Source: Arenicola marina
Taxonomy: Eukaryota > Annelida > Polychaeta > Arenicolidae
DNA: 64,000 nucleotides
Direction: 5' to 3'
Assembly (NCBI GenBank): GCA_964019135.1
Contig: OZ025255.1
Span: 1,674,001-1,738,000 of the forward strand
The notes below the pieces were generated by a model that was given only the letters and a program-made list of their open reading frames with translations, was not told where the DNA came from and searched no databases. Of the stretch, positions 47,401 to 62,000 are shown piece after piece. Every line of letters starts with the position of its first letter. Position 1 is the first letter of the stretch. The translations under genes were made by a program, and so were the position numbers.

Positions 47401-49648
47401 CCACTGACCACCAGTACGGGTTCAGGGCGACTCCTGTCTTCCACTGACCACCAGTACGGGTTCAGGGCGACTCCTGTCTTTCACTTACCACCAGTACGAG
47501 TCCAGGACGAATCCTGTCTTCCACTTACCGCCAGGACGGGTTCAGAGCGACTCCTGTCTTTCACTGACCACCAGTACGGGTCCAGGGCGACTCCTGACGT
47601 CCACTGACCACCAGTACGGGTCCAGGACGACTCCTGTCGTCCACTGACCACCAGTACGGGTTCAGGGCGACTCCTGTCTTTCACTTACCACCAGTACGGG
47701 TCCAGGACGAATCCTGTCTTCCACTTACCGCCAGGACGGTTTCAGAGCGACTCCTGTCTTTCACTGACCACCAGTACGGGTTCAGGGCGAATCCTGTCTT
47801 CCACTGACCACCAGGACGGGTTCAGGGCGACTCCTGTCTTCCACTGACCACCAGGACGGGTTCAGGGCGACTCCTGTCTTCCACGGACCACCAGTACGGG
47901 TCCAGGACGACTCCTGTCTTCCACTGACCACCAGTACGGGTCCAGGGCGACTCCTGTCGTCCACTGACCACCAGTACGGATCCAGGACGACTCCTGTCTT
48001 CCACTGACCACCAGTACGGATCCAGGACGACTCCTGTCTTCCACTGACCCCCAGTACGGATCCAGGACGACTCCTGTCGTCCACTGACCGCCAGTACGGG
48101 TTCAGGGCGACTCCTGTCTTTCACTGACCACCAGTACGGGTTCAGGGCGAATCCTGTCTTAAACTGACCACCAGTACGGGACCAGGACGACTCCTGTCGT
48201 CCACTGACCACCAGTACGGGTTCAGAGCGACTCCTGTCTTCCACTGACCACCAGTACGGGTCCAGGGCGACTCCTGTCGTCCGGTGACCACCAGTACGGG
48301 TCCAGGACGACTCCTGTCGTCCACTGATCACCAGTACGGGTTCAGGGCGACTCCTGTCTTTCACTTACCACCAGTACGGGTCCAGGACGAATCTTGTCTT
48401 CCACTTACCGCCAGTACGGGTTCAGAGCGACTCCTGTCTTTCACTGACCACCAGTACGGTTTCAGATCGACTCCTGTCGTCCACGGACCCCCAGTAGAGG
48501 TTCATGGCGACCCCTGTCGTCCACTGACCACCAGTACGGGTTCAGGGCGACTCCTGTCTTCCACTGACCACCAGTACGGGTTCAGGGCGACTCCTGTCTT
48601 TCACTTACCACCAGTACGAGTCCAGGACGAATCCTGTCTTCCACTTACCGCCAGGACGGGTTCAGAGCGACTCCTGTCTTTCACTGACCACCAGTACGGG
48701 TCCAGGGCGACTCCTGTCGTCCACTGACCACCAGTACGGGTCCAGGACGACTCCTGTCGTCCACTGACCACCAGTACGGGTTCAGGGCGACTCCTGTCTT
48801 TCACTTACCACCAGTACGGGTCCAGGACGAATCCTGTCTTCCACTTACCGCCAGGACGGTTTCAGAGCGACTCCTGTCTTTCACTGACCACCAGTACGGG
48901 TTCAGGGCGAATCCTGTCTTCCACTGACCACCAGGACGGGTTCAGGGCGACTCCTGTCTTCCACTGACCACCAGGACGGGTTCAGGGCGACTCCTGTCTT
49001 CCACGGACCACCAGTACGGGTCCAGGACGACTCCTGTCTTCCACTGACCACCAGTACGGGTCCAGGGCGACTCCTGTCGTCCACTGACCACCAGTACGGA
49101 TCCAGGACGACTCCTGTCTTCCACTGACCACCAGTACGGATCCAGGACGACTCCTGTCTTCCACTGACCCCCAGTACGGGTCCAGGACGACTCCTGTCGT
49201 CCACTGACCGCCAGTACGGGTTCAGGGCGACTCCTGTCTTTCACTGACCACCAGTACGGGTTCAGGGCGAATCCTGTCTTAAACTGACCACCAGTACGGG
49301 TCCAGGACGACTCCTGTCGTCCACTGACCACCAGTACGGGTTCAGAGCGACTCCTGTCTTCCACTGACCACCAGTACGGGTCCAGGGCGACTCCTGTCGT
49401 CCGGTGACCACCAGTACGGGTCCAGGACGACTCCTGTCGTCCACTGATCACCAGTACGGGTTCAGGCCGACTCCTGTCTTTCACTTACCACCAGTACGGG
49501 TCCAGGACGAATCTTGTCTTCCACTTACCGCCAGTACGGGTTCAGAGCGACTCCTGTCTTTCACTGACCACCAGTACGGTTTCAGATCGACTCCTGTCGT
49601 CCACGGACCCCCAGTAGAGGTTCATGGCGACCCCTGTCGTCCACTGAC
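47401..49648. repeat. 28-unit (1120-bp) tandem block duplication
   Basis: 47401-48528 matches 48521-49648 at a constant 1120-bp offset. I noticed only a handful of substitutions, such as CTCCTGACGT at 47591 against CTCCTGTCGT, and ACCAGG at 48181 against TCCAGG. Confidence 0.9.
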
Positions 49649-51120
49649 GACCAGTACGGGTTCAAGGCGACCCCTGTTGTCCACTGACCCTCAGTACGGG
49701 TTCAGGGCGACTCCTGTCGTCCACTGATCCCCAGGACGGGTTCAGGGCGACTCCTGTCGTCCACTGACCCCCAGTACGCGTTCAGGGCGACTCCAGTCGT
49801 CCACTGACCACCATTACAGGTTCAAGGCGACTCCTGTCGTCCACTGACCCCCAGTACGGGTTCAGGGCGACTCCTGTCGCCCACTGACCCCCAGTACGGG
49901 TTCAGGGCGACTCCTGTCGTCCACTGAACCCCAGTACGGGTTCAGGGCGACTCCTGTCGTCCACGGACCCCCAGTACGGGTTCAGGGTGACTCCTGTCTT
50001 TCACTGACCACCAGTACGGGTCCAGGGCGAATCCTCTCTTCCACTGACCACCAGTACGGGTTCAGGGCGACTCCTGTCTTTCACTGACTACCATTACGGG
50101 TTCAGGGCGAATCCTGTCTTCCACTGACCACCAGTACGGGTCCAGGGCGACTCCTGTCGTCCACTGAGCACCAGTACGGGTCCTGGACGACTATTGTCGT
50201 CCACTGACCACCAGTACGGGTTCAGGGCGACTCCTGTCTTCCACTGACCACCAGTACGGGTTCAGGGCGACTCCTGTCTTTCACTTACCACCAGTACGGG
50301 TCCAGGACGAATCCTGTCTTCCACTTACCGCCAGGACGGGCTCAGAGCGACTCCTGTCTTTCACTGACCACTAGTACGGGTTCAGGGCGAATCCTGTCTT
50401 CCACTGACCACCAGGACGGGTTCAGGGGGACTCCTGTCTTCCACTGACCACCAGTACGGGTCCAGGGCGACTCCTGTCGTCCACTGACCACCAGTACGGG
50501 TCCAGGACGACTCCTGTCTTCCACTGACCACCAGTACGGATCCAGGACGACTCCTGTCTTCCACTGACCCCCAGTACGGGTCCAGGACGACTCCTGTCGT
50601 CCACTGACCGCCAGTACGGGTTCAGGGCGACTCCTGTCTTTCACTGACCACCAGTACGGGTTCAGGGCGAATCCTGTCTTCCACTGACCACCACTACTGG
50701 TCCAGGACGACTCCTGTCGTCCACTGGCCACCAGTACGGGTTCAGGGCGACTCCTGTCTTCCACTGACCACCAGTACGGGTTCAGGGCGACTCCTGTCTT
50801 TCACTTACCACCAGTACGGGTCCAGGACGAATCTTGTCTTCCACTTACCGCCAGTACGGGTTCAGAGCAACTCCTGTCTTTCACTGACCACCAGTACGGT
50901 TTCAGAGCGACTCCTGTCGTCCACGGACCCCCAGTACAGGTTCATGGCGACCCCTGTCGTCCACTGACGCCCAGTACGGGTTCAGGGCGACTCCTGTCGT
51001 CCACTGACCCCCAGTACGGGTTCAGGGCGACTCCTGTCGTCCACTCACCACCTGTACGGGTTCAGGGCGACTCTTGTCGTCCACTGACCACCAGTACGGG
51101 TTCAGGGCGACTCCTGTCGT
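49421..51120. repeat. 1.7-kb block, copy 1 (partner 53421-55120)
   Basis: Matches 53421-55120 at an offset of exactly 4000 bp (100 units), including the rare forms TTCAGGCCGA, CCACGGACCCCCAGTAGAGG and TCCTGGACGACTATTG. I saw very few differences (for example CCCTCAGTACGG at 49688 against CCCCCAGTACGG). Confidence 0.9.
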
Positions 51121-53420
51121 CCACTCACCACCTGTACGGGTTCAGGGCGACTCCTGTCGTCCACTCACCACCTGTACGGGTTCAGGGCGACTCCTGTCGT
51201 CCACTGACCCCCAGTACGGGTTCAGGGCGACTCCTGTCGTCCACTGACCCCCAGTACGGGTTCAGGGCGACTCCTGTCGTCCACTCACCACCTGTACGGG
51301 TTCAGGGCGACTCCTGTCTTCCACTGACCACCAGTACGGGTCCAGGGCGACTCCTGTCGTCCACTGACCGCCAGTACGGGTCCAGGACGACTCCTGTCGT
51401 CCACTGACCGCCAGTACGGGTTCAGGGCGACTCCTGTCTTTCACTGACCACCAGTACGGGTTCAGGGCGAATCCTGTTTTCCACTGACCACCATTACGGG
51501 TCCAGGACGACTCCTGTCTTTCACTGACCACCAGTACGAGTTCAGGGCGAATCCTGTTTTCCACTGACCACCAGTACGGGTCCAGGGCGACTCCTGTCGT
51601 CCACTGACCACCAGTACGGGTCCAGGACGACTCCTGTCGTCCACTGACCACCAGTACGGGTTCAGGGCGACTCCTGTCTTCCACTGACCACCAGTAGGGG
51701 TTCAGGGCGACTCCTGTCTTTCACTTACCACCAGTACGGGTCCAGGACGAATCCTGTCTTCCACTTACCGCCAGGACGGGTTCAGAGCGACTCCTGTCTT
51801 TCACTGACCACCAGTACGGGTTCAGGACGAATCCTGTCTTCCACTGACCACCAGGACGGGTTCAGGGCGACTCCTGTCTTCCACTGACCACCAGTACGGG
51901 TCCAGGGCGACTCCTGTCGTCCACTGACCACCAGTACGGGTTCAGGGCGACTCCTGTCTTTCACTTACCACCAGTACGGGTCCAGGACGAATCCTGTCTT
52001 CCACTTACCGCCAGGACGGGTTCAGAGCGACTCCTGTCTTTCACTGACCACCAGTACGGGTTCAGGGTGACTCCTGTCGTCCGGTGACCACCAGTACGGG
52101 TCCAGGACGGCTCCTGTCGTCCACTGATCACCAGTACGGGTTCAGGGCGACACCTGTCGTCCACTGACCACCAGTACGGGTTCAGGGCGACTCCTGTCTT
52201 TCACTTACCACCAGTACGGGTCCAGGAAGAATCTTGTCGTCTACTGACCACCAGTACGGGTTCGGAGCGACTCCTGTCTTCCACTGACCACCAGTACGGA
52301 TCCAGGGCGACTCCTGTCGTCCACTGACCACCAGTACGGGTCCAGGACGACTCCTGTCGTCCACTGACCACCAGTACGGGTTCAGATCGACTCCTGTCGT
52401 CCACGGACCCTCAGTAGAGGTTCATGGCGACCCCTGTCGTCCACTGACCACCAGTACGGGTCCAGGACGACTCCTGTCGTCCACTGACCACCAGTACGGG
52501 TTCAGGGCGACTCCTGTCTTCCACTGACCACCAGTACGGGTTCAGGGCGACTCCTGTCTTTCACTTACCACCAGTACGAGTCCAGGACGAATCCTGTCTT
52601 CCACTTACCGCCAGGACGGGTTCAGAGCGACTCCTGTCTTTCACTGACCACCAGTACGGGTCCAGGGCGACTCCTGTCGTCCACTGACCACCAGTACGGG
52701 TCCAGGACGACTCCTGTCGTCCACTGACCACCAGTACGGGTTCAGGGCGACTCCTGTCTTTCACTTACCACCAGTACGGGTCCAGGACGAATCCTGTCTT
52801 CCACTTACCGCCAGGACGGTTTCAGAGCGACTCCTGTCTTTCACTGACCACCAGTACGGGTTCAGGGCGAATCCTGTCTTCCACTGACCACCAGGACGGG
52901 TTCAGGGCGACTCCTGTCTTCCACTGACCACCAGGACGGGTTCAGGGCGACTCCTGTCTTCCACGGACCACCAGTACGGGTCCAGGACGACTCCTGTCTT
53001 CCACTGACCACCAGTACGGGTCCAGGGCGACTCCTGTCGTCCACTGACCACCAGTACGGATCCAGGACGACTCCTGTCTTCCACTGACCACCAGTACGGA
53101 TCCAGGACGACTCCTGTCTTCCACTGACCCCCAGTACGGGTCCAGGACGACTCCTGTCGTCCACTGACCGCCAGTACGGGTTCAGGGCGACTCCTGTCTT
53201 TCACTGACCACCAGTACGGGTTCAGGGCGAATCCTGTCTTAAACTGACCACCAGTACGGGTCCAGGACGACTCCTGTCGTCCACTGACCACCAGTACGGG
53301 TTCAGAGCGACTCCTGTCTTCCACTGACCACCAGTACGGGTCCAGGGCGACTCCTGTCGTCCACTGATCACCAGTACGGGTTCAGGCCGACTCCTGTCTT
53401 TCACTTACCACCAGTACGGG

Positions 53421-55120
53421 TCCAGGACGACTCCTGTCGTCCACTGATCACCAGTACGGGTTCAGGCCGACTCCTGTCTTTCACTTACCACCAGTACGGG
53501 TCCAGGACGAATCTTGTCTTCCACTTACCGCCAGTACGGGTTCAGAGCGACTCCTGTCTTTCACTGACCACCAGTACGGTTTCAGATCGACTCCTGTCGT
53601 CCACGGACCCCCAGTAGAGGTTCATGGCGACCCCTGTCGTCCACTGACGACCAGTACGGGTTCAAGGCGACCCCTGTTGTCCACTGACCCCCAGTACGGG
53701 TTCAGGGCGACTCCTGTCGTCCACTGATCCCCAGGACGGGTTCAGGGCGACTCCTGTCGTCCACTGACCCCCAGTACGCGTTCAGGGCGACTCCAGTCGT
53801 CCACTGACCACCATTACAGGTTCAAGGCGACTCCTGTCGTCCACTGACCCCCAGTACGGGTTCAGGGCGACTCCTGTCGCCCACTGACCCCCAGTACGGG
53901 TTCAGGGCGACTCCTGTCGTCCACTGAACCCTAGTACGGGTTCAGGGCGACTCCTGTCGTCCACGGACCCCCAGTACGGGTTCAGGGTGACTCCTGTCTT
54001 TCACTGACCACCAGTACGGGTCCAGGGCGAATCCTCTCTTCCACTGACCACCAGTACGGGTTCAGGGCGACTCCTGTCTTTCACTGACTACCATTACGGG
54101 TTCAGGGCGAATCCTGTCTTCCACTGACCACCAGTACGGGTCCAGGGCGACTCCTGTCGTCCACTGAGCACCAGTACGGGTCCTGGACGACTATTGTCGT
54201 CCACTGACCACCAGTACGGGTTCAGGGCGACTCCTGTCTTCCACTGACCACCAGTACGGGTTCAGGGCGACTCCTGTCTTTCACTTACCACCAGTACGGG
54301 TCCAGGACGAATCCTGTCTTCCACTTACCGCCAGGACGGGCTCAGAGCGACTCCTGTCTTTCACTGACCACTAGTACGGGTTCAGGGCGAATCCTGTCTT
54401 CCACTGACCACCAGGACGGGTTCAGGGGGACTCCTGTCTTCCACTGACCACCAGTACGGGTCCAGGGCGACTCCTGTCGTCCACTGACCACCAGTACGGG
54501 TCCAGGACGACTCCTGTCTTCCACTGACCACCAGTACGGATCCAGGACGACTCCTGTCTTCCACTGACCCCCAGTACGGGTCCAGGACGACTCCTGTCGT
54601 CCACTGACCGCCAGTACGGGTTCAGGGCGACTCCTGTCTTTCACTGACCACCAGTACGGGTTCAGGGCGAATCCTGTCTTCCACTGACCACCACTACTGG
54701 TCCAGGACGACTCCTGTCGTCCACTGGCCACCAGTACGGGTTCAGGGCGACTCCTGTCTTCCACTGACCACCAGTACGGGTTCAGGGCGACTCCTGTCTT
54801 TCACTTACCACCAGTACGGGTCCAGGACGAATCTTGTCTTCCACTTACCGCCAGTACGGGTTCAGAGCAACTCCTGTCTTTCACTGACCACCAGTACGGT
54901 TTCAGAGCGACTCCTGTCGTCCACGGACCCCCAGTACAGGTTCATGGCGACCCCTGTCGTCCACTGACGCCCAGTACGGGTTCAGGGCGACTCCTGTCGT
55001 CCACTGACCCCCAGTACGGGTTCAGGGCGACTCCTGTCGTCCACTCACCACCTGTACGGGTTCAGGGCGACTCTTGTCGTCCACTGACCACCAGTACGGG
55101 TTCAGGGCGACTCCTGTCGT
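53421..55120. repeat. 1.7-kb block, copy 2 (partner 49421-51120)
   Basis: This is the partner of 49421-51120 at an offset of 4000 bp. Its last 960 bp is copied again in tandem at 55121-56080. Confidence 0.9.
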
Positions 55121-56080
55121 CCACTGAGCACCAGTACGGGTCCTGGACGACTATTGTCGTCCACTGACCACCAGTACGGGTTCAGGGCGACTCCTGTCTT
55201 CCACTGACCACCAGTACGGGTTCAGGGCGACTCCTGTCTTTCACTTACCACCAGTACGGGTCCAGGACGAATCCTGTCTTCCACTTACCGCCAGGACGGG
55301 CTCAGAGCGACTCCTGTCTTTCACTGACCACTAGTACGGGTTCAGGGCGAATCCTGTCTTCCACTGACCACCAGGACGGGTTCAGGGGGACTCCTGTCTT
55401 CCACTGACCACCAGTACGGGTCCAGGGCGACTCCTGTCGTCCACTGACCACCAGTACGGGTCCAGGACGACTCCTGTCTTCCACTGACCACCAGTACGGA
55501 TCCAGGACGACTCCTGTCTTCCACTGACCCCCAGTACGGGTCCAGGACGACTCCTGTCGTCCACTGACCGCCAGTACGGGTTCAGGGCGACTCCTGTCTT
55601 TCACTGACCACCAGTACGGGTTCAGGGCGAATCCTGTCTTCCACTGACCACCACTACTGGTCCAGGACGACTCCTGTCGTCCACTGGCCACCAGTACGGG
55701 TTCAGGGCGACTCCTGTCTTCCACTGACCACCAGTACGGGTTCAGGGCGACTCCTGTCTTTCACTTACCACCAGTACGGGTCCAGGACGAATCTTGTCTT
55801 CCACTTACCGCCAGTACGGGTTCAGAGCAACTCCTGTCTTTCACTGACCACCAGTACGGTTTCAGAGCGACTCCTGTCGTCCACGGACCCCCAGTACAGG
55901 TTCATGGCGACCCCTGTCGTCCACTGACGCCCAGTACGGGTTCAGGGCGACTCCTGTCGTCCACTGACCCCCAGTACGGGTTCAGGGCGACTCCTGTCGT
56001 CCACTCACCACCTGTACGGGTTCAGGGCGACTCTTGTCGTCCACTGACCACCAGTACGGGTTCAGGGCGACTCCTGTCGT
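54161..56080. repeat. 24-unit (960-bp) tandem duplication
   Basis: 54161-55120 and 55121-56080 match at a 960-bp offset; CCACTGAGCACCAGTACGGG followed by TCCTGGACGA begins each copy. After 56080 the sequence matches 51201 onwards (offset 4880) to about 57260. Confidence 0.9.
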
Positions 56081-59000
56081 CCACTGACCCCCAGTACGGG
56101 TTCAGGGCGACTCCTGTCGTCCACTGACCCCCAGTACGGGTTCAGGGCGACTCCTGTCGTCCACTCACCACCTGTACGGGTTCAGGGCGACTCCTGTCTT
56201 CCACTGACCACCAGTACGGGTCCAGGGCGACTCCTGTCGTCCACTGACCGCCAGTACGGGTCCAGGACGACTCCTGTCGTCCACTGACCGCCAGTACGGG
56301 TTCAGGGCGACTCCTGTCTTTCACTGACCACCAGTACGGGTTCAGGGCGAATCCTGTTTTCCACTGACCACCATTACGGGTCCAGGACGACTCCTGTCTT
56401 TCACTGACCACCAGTACGGGTTCAGGGCGAATCCTGTTTTCCACTGACCACCAGTACGGGTCCAGGGCGACTCCTGTCGTCCACTGACCACCAGTACGGG
56501 TCCAGGACGACTCCTGTCGTCCACTGACCACCAGTACGGGTTCAGGGCGACTCCTGTCTTCCACTGACCACCAGTAGGGGTTCAGGGCGACTCCTGTCTT
56601 TCACTTACCACCAGTACGGGTCCAGGACGAATCCTGTCTTCCACTTACCGCCAGGACGGGTTCAGAGCGACTCCTGTCTTTCACTGACCACCAGTACGGG
56701 TTCAGGACGAATCCTGTCTTCCACTGACCACCAGGACGGGTTCAGGGCGACTCCTGTCTTCCACTGACCACCAGTACGGGTCCAGGGCGACTCCTGTCGT
56801 CCACTGACCACCAGTACGGGTTCAGGGCGACTCCTGTCTTTCACTTACCACCAGTACGGGTCCAGGACGAATCCTGTCTTCCACTTACCGCCAGGACGGG
56901 TTCAGAGCGACTCCTGTCTTTCACTGACCACCAGTACGGGTTCAGGGTGACTCCTGTCGTCCGGTGACCACCAGTACGGGTCCAGGACGGCTCCTGTCGT
57001 CCACTGATCACCAGTACGGGTTCAGGGCGACACCTGTCGTCCACTGACCACCAGTACGGGTTCAGGGCGACTCCTGTCTTTCACTTACCACCAGTACGGG
57101 TCCAGGAAGAATCTTGTCGTCTACTGACCACCAGTACGGGTTCGGAGCGACTCCTGTCTTCCACTGACCACCAGTACGGATCCAGGGCGACTCCTGTCGT
57201 CCACTGACCACCAGTACGGGTCCAGGACGACTCCTGTCGTCCACTGACCACCAGTACGGGTTCAGGGCGACTCCTGTCGTCCACTGACCACCGGTACGGG
57301 TTCAGGGCGACTCCTGTCGTCCACTGACCCCCAGTACGGGTTCAGGGCGACTCCTGTCGTCCACTGACCCCGAGTACGCGTTCAGGGCGACTCCTGTCGT
57401 CCACTGACCACCATTACAAGTTCAGGGCGACTCCTGTCGTCCACTGACCCCCAGTACGGGTTCAGGGCGACTCCTGTCGTCCACTGACCACCAGTACGGG
57501 TTCAGGGTGACACCTGTCTTCCACTGACCCCCAGTACGGGTTCAGGGCGACTCCTATCGCCCACTGACCCCCAGTACGGGTTCAGGGCGACTCCTGTCGT
57601 CCACTGAACCCCAGTACGGGTTCAGGGCGACTCCTGTCGTCCACGGACCCCCAGTACGGGTTCAGGGCGACTTCCGTCGTCCACTGACCACCAGTACGGG
57701 TTCAGGGCGACTCCTGTCTTTCACTGACCACCATTACGGGTTCAGGGCGAATCCTGTCTTCCACTTACCACCAGTACGGGTCCAGGACGACTCCTGTCTT
57801 CCACTTACCGCCAGGACGGGTTCAGAGCGACTCCTGTCTTTCACTGACCACCAGTACGGGTTCAGGGCGAATCCTGTCTTCCACTGACCACCAGGACGGG
57901 TTCAGGGCGACTCCTGTCTTCCACTGACCACCAGTACGGGTCCAGGGCGACTCCTGTCGTCCACTGACCACCAGTACGGGTTCAGGGCGACTCCTGTCTT
58001 TCACTTACCACCAGTACGGGTCCAGGACGAATCCTGTCTTCCACTTACCGCCAGGACGGGTTCAGAGCGACTCCTGTCTTTCACTGACCACCAGTACGGG
58101 TCCAGGACGGCTCCTGTCGTCCACTGATCACCAGTACGGGTTCAGGGCGACTCCTGTCGTCCACTGACCACCAGTACGGGTTCAGGGCGACTCCTGTCTT
58201 TCACTTACCACCAGTACGGGTCCAGGAAGAATCTTGTCGTCTACTGACCACCAGTACGGGTTCAGAGCGACTCCTGTCTTCCACTGACCACCAGTACGGG
58301 TCCAGGGCGACTCCTGTCGTCCACTGACCACCAGTACGGGTCCAGGACGACTCCTGTCGTCCACTGACCACCAGTACGGGTTCAGGGCGACTCCTGTCTT
58401 CCACTGACCACCAGTACGGGTTCAGGGCGACTCCTGTCGTCCACTGACCCCCAGTACGGGTTCAGGGCGACTCCTGTCGTCCGCTGACCCCGAGTACGCG
58501 TTCAGGGCGACTCCTGTCGTCCACTGACCACCATTACAGGTTCAGGGCGACTCCTGTCGTCCACTGACCCCCAGTACGGGTTCAGGGCGACTCCTGTCGT
58601 CCACTGACCACCAGTACGGGTTCAGGGTGACACCTGTCTTCCACTGACCCCCAGTACGGGTTCAGGGCGACTCCTATCGCCCACTGACCCCCAGTACGGG
58701 TTCAGGGCGACTCCTGTCGTCCACTGAACCCCAGTACGGGTTCAGGGCGACTCCTGTCGTCCACGGACCCACAGTACGGGTTCAGGGCGACTTCCGTCGT
58801 CCACTGACCACCAGTACGGGTTCAGGGCGACTCCTGTCTTTCACTGACCACCATTACGGGTTCAGGGCGAATCCTGTCTTCCACTTACCACCAGTACGGG
58901 TCCAGGACGACTCCTGTCGTCCACTAACCGCCAGTACGGGTTCAGAGCGACTCCTGTCTTTCACTGACCACCAGTACGGGTTCAGGGCGACTCCTGTCTT

Positions 59001-62000
59001 CCACTGACCACCAGTACGGGTCCAGGGCGACTCCTGTCTTCCACTGACCGCTAGTACGGGTTCAGGGCGACTCCTGTCTTTCACTGACCACCAGTACGGG
59101 TTCAGGGCGAATCCTGTCTTCCACTGACCACCAGTACGGGTCCAGGACGACTCCTGTCGTCCACTGACCACCAGTACGGGTTCAGAGCGACTCCTGTCTT
59201 CCACTGACCACCAGTACGGGTCCAGGACGACTCCTGTCGTCCACTGACCACCAGTACGGGTTCAGGGCGACTCCTGTCTTCCACTGACCACCAGTACGGG
59301 TTCAGGGCGACTCCTGTCTTTCACTTACCACCAGTACGAGTCCAGGACGAATCCTGTCTTCCACTTACCGCCAGGACGGGTTCAGAGCGATTCCTGTCTT
59401 TCACTGACCACCAGTACGGGTCCAGGGCGACTCCTGTCGTCCACTGACCACCAGTACGGGTCCAGGACGACTCCTGTCGTCCACTGACCACCAGTACGGG
59501 TTCAGGGCGACTCCTGTCTTTCACTTACCACCAGTACGGGTCCAGGACGAATCCTGTCTTCCACTTACCGCCAGGACGGGTTCAGAGCGACTCCTGTCTT
59601 TCACTGACCACCAGTACGGGTTCAGGGCGAATCCTGTCTTCCACTGACCACCAGGACGGGTTCAGGGCGACTCCTGTCTTCCACTGACCACCAGGACGGG
59701 TTCAGGGCGACTCCTGTCTTCCACGGACCACCAGTACGGGTCCAGGACGACTCCTGTCTTCCACTGACCACCAGTACGGATCCAGGGCGACTCCTGTCGT
59801 CCACTGACCACCAGTACGGGTCCAGGACGACTCCTGTCTTCCACTGACCACCAGTACGGATCCAGGACGACTCCTGTCGTCCACTGACCCCCAGTACGGG
59901 TCCAGGACGACTCCTGTCGTCCACTGACCGCCAGTACGGGTTCAGGGCAACTCCTGTCTTTCACTGACCACCAGTACGGGTTCAGGGCGAATCCTGTCTT
60001 AAACTGACCACCAGTACGGGTCCAGGACGACACCTGTCGTCTACTGACCACCAGTACGGGTTCAGAGCGACTCCTGTCTTCCACTGACCACCAGTACGGG
60101 TCCAGGGCGACTCCTGTCGTCCGGTGACCACCAGTACGGGTCCAGGACGACTCCTGTCGTCCACTGATCACCAGTACGGGTTCAGGGCGACTCCTGTCTT
60201 TCACTTACCACCAGTACGGGTCCAGGACGAATCTTGTCTTCCACTTACCGCCAGTACGGGTTCAGAGCGACTCCTGTCTTTCACTGACCACCAGTACGGT
60301 TTCAGATCGACTCCTGTCGTCCACGGACCCCCAGTAGAGGTTCTTGGCGACCCCTGTCGTCCACTGACGACCAGTACGGGTTCAAGGCGACCCCTGTTGT
60401 CCACTGACCCCCAGTACGGGTTCAGGGCGACTCCTGTCGCCCACTGACCCCCAGTACGGGTTCAGGGCGACTCCTGTCGTCCACTGAACCCCAGTACGGG
60501 TTCAGGGCGACTCCTGTCGTCCACGGACCCCCAGCACGGGTTCAGGGTGACTCCTGTCTTTCACTGACCACCAGTACGGGTCCAGGGCGAATCCTGTCTT
60601 CCACTGACCACCAGTACGGGTTCAGGGCGACTCCTGTCTTTCACTGACTACCATTACGGGTTCAGGGCGAATCCTGTCTTCCACTGACCACCAGTACGGG
60701 TCCAGGGCGACTCCTGTCGTCCACTGACCACCAGTACGGGTCCTGGACGACTATTGTCGTCCACTGACCACCAGTACGGGTTCAGGGCGACTCCTGTCTT
60801 CCACTGACCACCAGTACGGGTTCAGGGCGACTCCTGTCTTTCACTTACCACCAGTACGGGTCCAGGACGAATCCTGTCTTCCACTTACCGCCAGGACGGG
60901 CTCAGAGCGACTCCTGTCTTTCACTGACCACTAGTACGGGTTCAGGGCGAATCCTGTCTTCCACTGACCACCAGGACGGGTTCAGGGCGACTCCTGTCTT
61001 CCACTGACCACCAGTACGGGTCCAGGGCGACTCCTGTCGTCCACTGACCACCAGTACGGGTCCAGGACGACTCCTGTCTTCCACTGACCACCAGTACGGA
61101 TCCAGGACGACTCCTGTCTTCCACTGACCCCCAGTACGGGTCCAGGACGACTCCTGTCGTCCACTGACCGCCAGTACGGGTTCAGGGCGACTCCTGTCTT
61201 TCACTGACCACCAGTACGGGTTCAGGGCGAATCATGTCTTCCACTGACCACCAGTACTGGTCCAGGACGACTCCTGTCGTCCACTGGCCACCAGTACGGG
61301 TTCAGGGCGACTCCTGTCTTCCACTGACCACCAGTACGGGTTCAGGGCGACTCCTGTCTTTCACTTACCACCAGTACGGGTCCAGGACGAATCTTGTCTT
61401 CCACTTACCGCCAGTACGGGTTCAGAGCAACTCCTGTCTTTCACTGACCACCAGTACGGTTTCAGAGCGACTCCTGTCGTCCACGGACCCCCAGTACAGG
61501 TTCATGGCGACCCCTGTCGTCCACTGACGCCCAGTACGGGTTCAGGGCGACTCCTGTCGTCCACTGACCCCCAGTACGGGTTCAGGGCGACTCCTGTCGT
61601 CCACTCACCACCTGTACGGGTTCAGGGCGACTCTTGTCGTCCACTGACCACCAGTACGGGTTCAGGGCGACTCCTGTCGTCCACTGGCCACCAGTGCGGG
61701 TTCAGGGCGACTCCTGTCTTCCACTGACCACCAGTACGGGTTCAGAGCAACTCCTGTCTTTCACTTACCACCAGTACGGTTTCAGGGCGACTCCGTTCGT
61801 CCACGGACCCCCAGTACAGGTTCATGGCGACCCCTGTCGTCCACTGACGCCCAGTACGGGTTCAGGGCGAATCCTGTCGTCCACTGACACCCAGTACGGG
61901 TTCAGGGCGACTCCTGTCGTCCACTCACCACCAGTACGGGTTCAGGGCGACTCTTGTCGTCCACTGACCACCAGTACGGGTTCAGGGCGACTCCTGTCGT

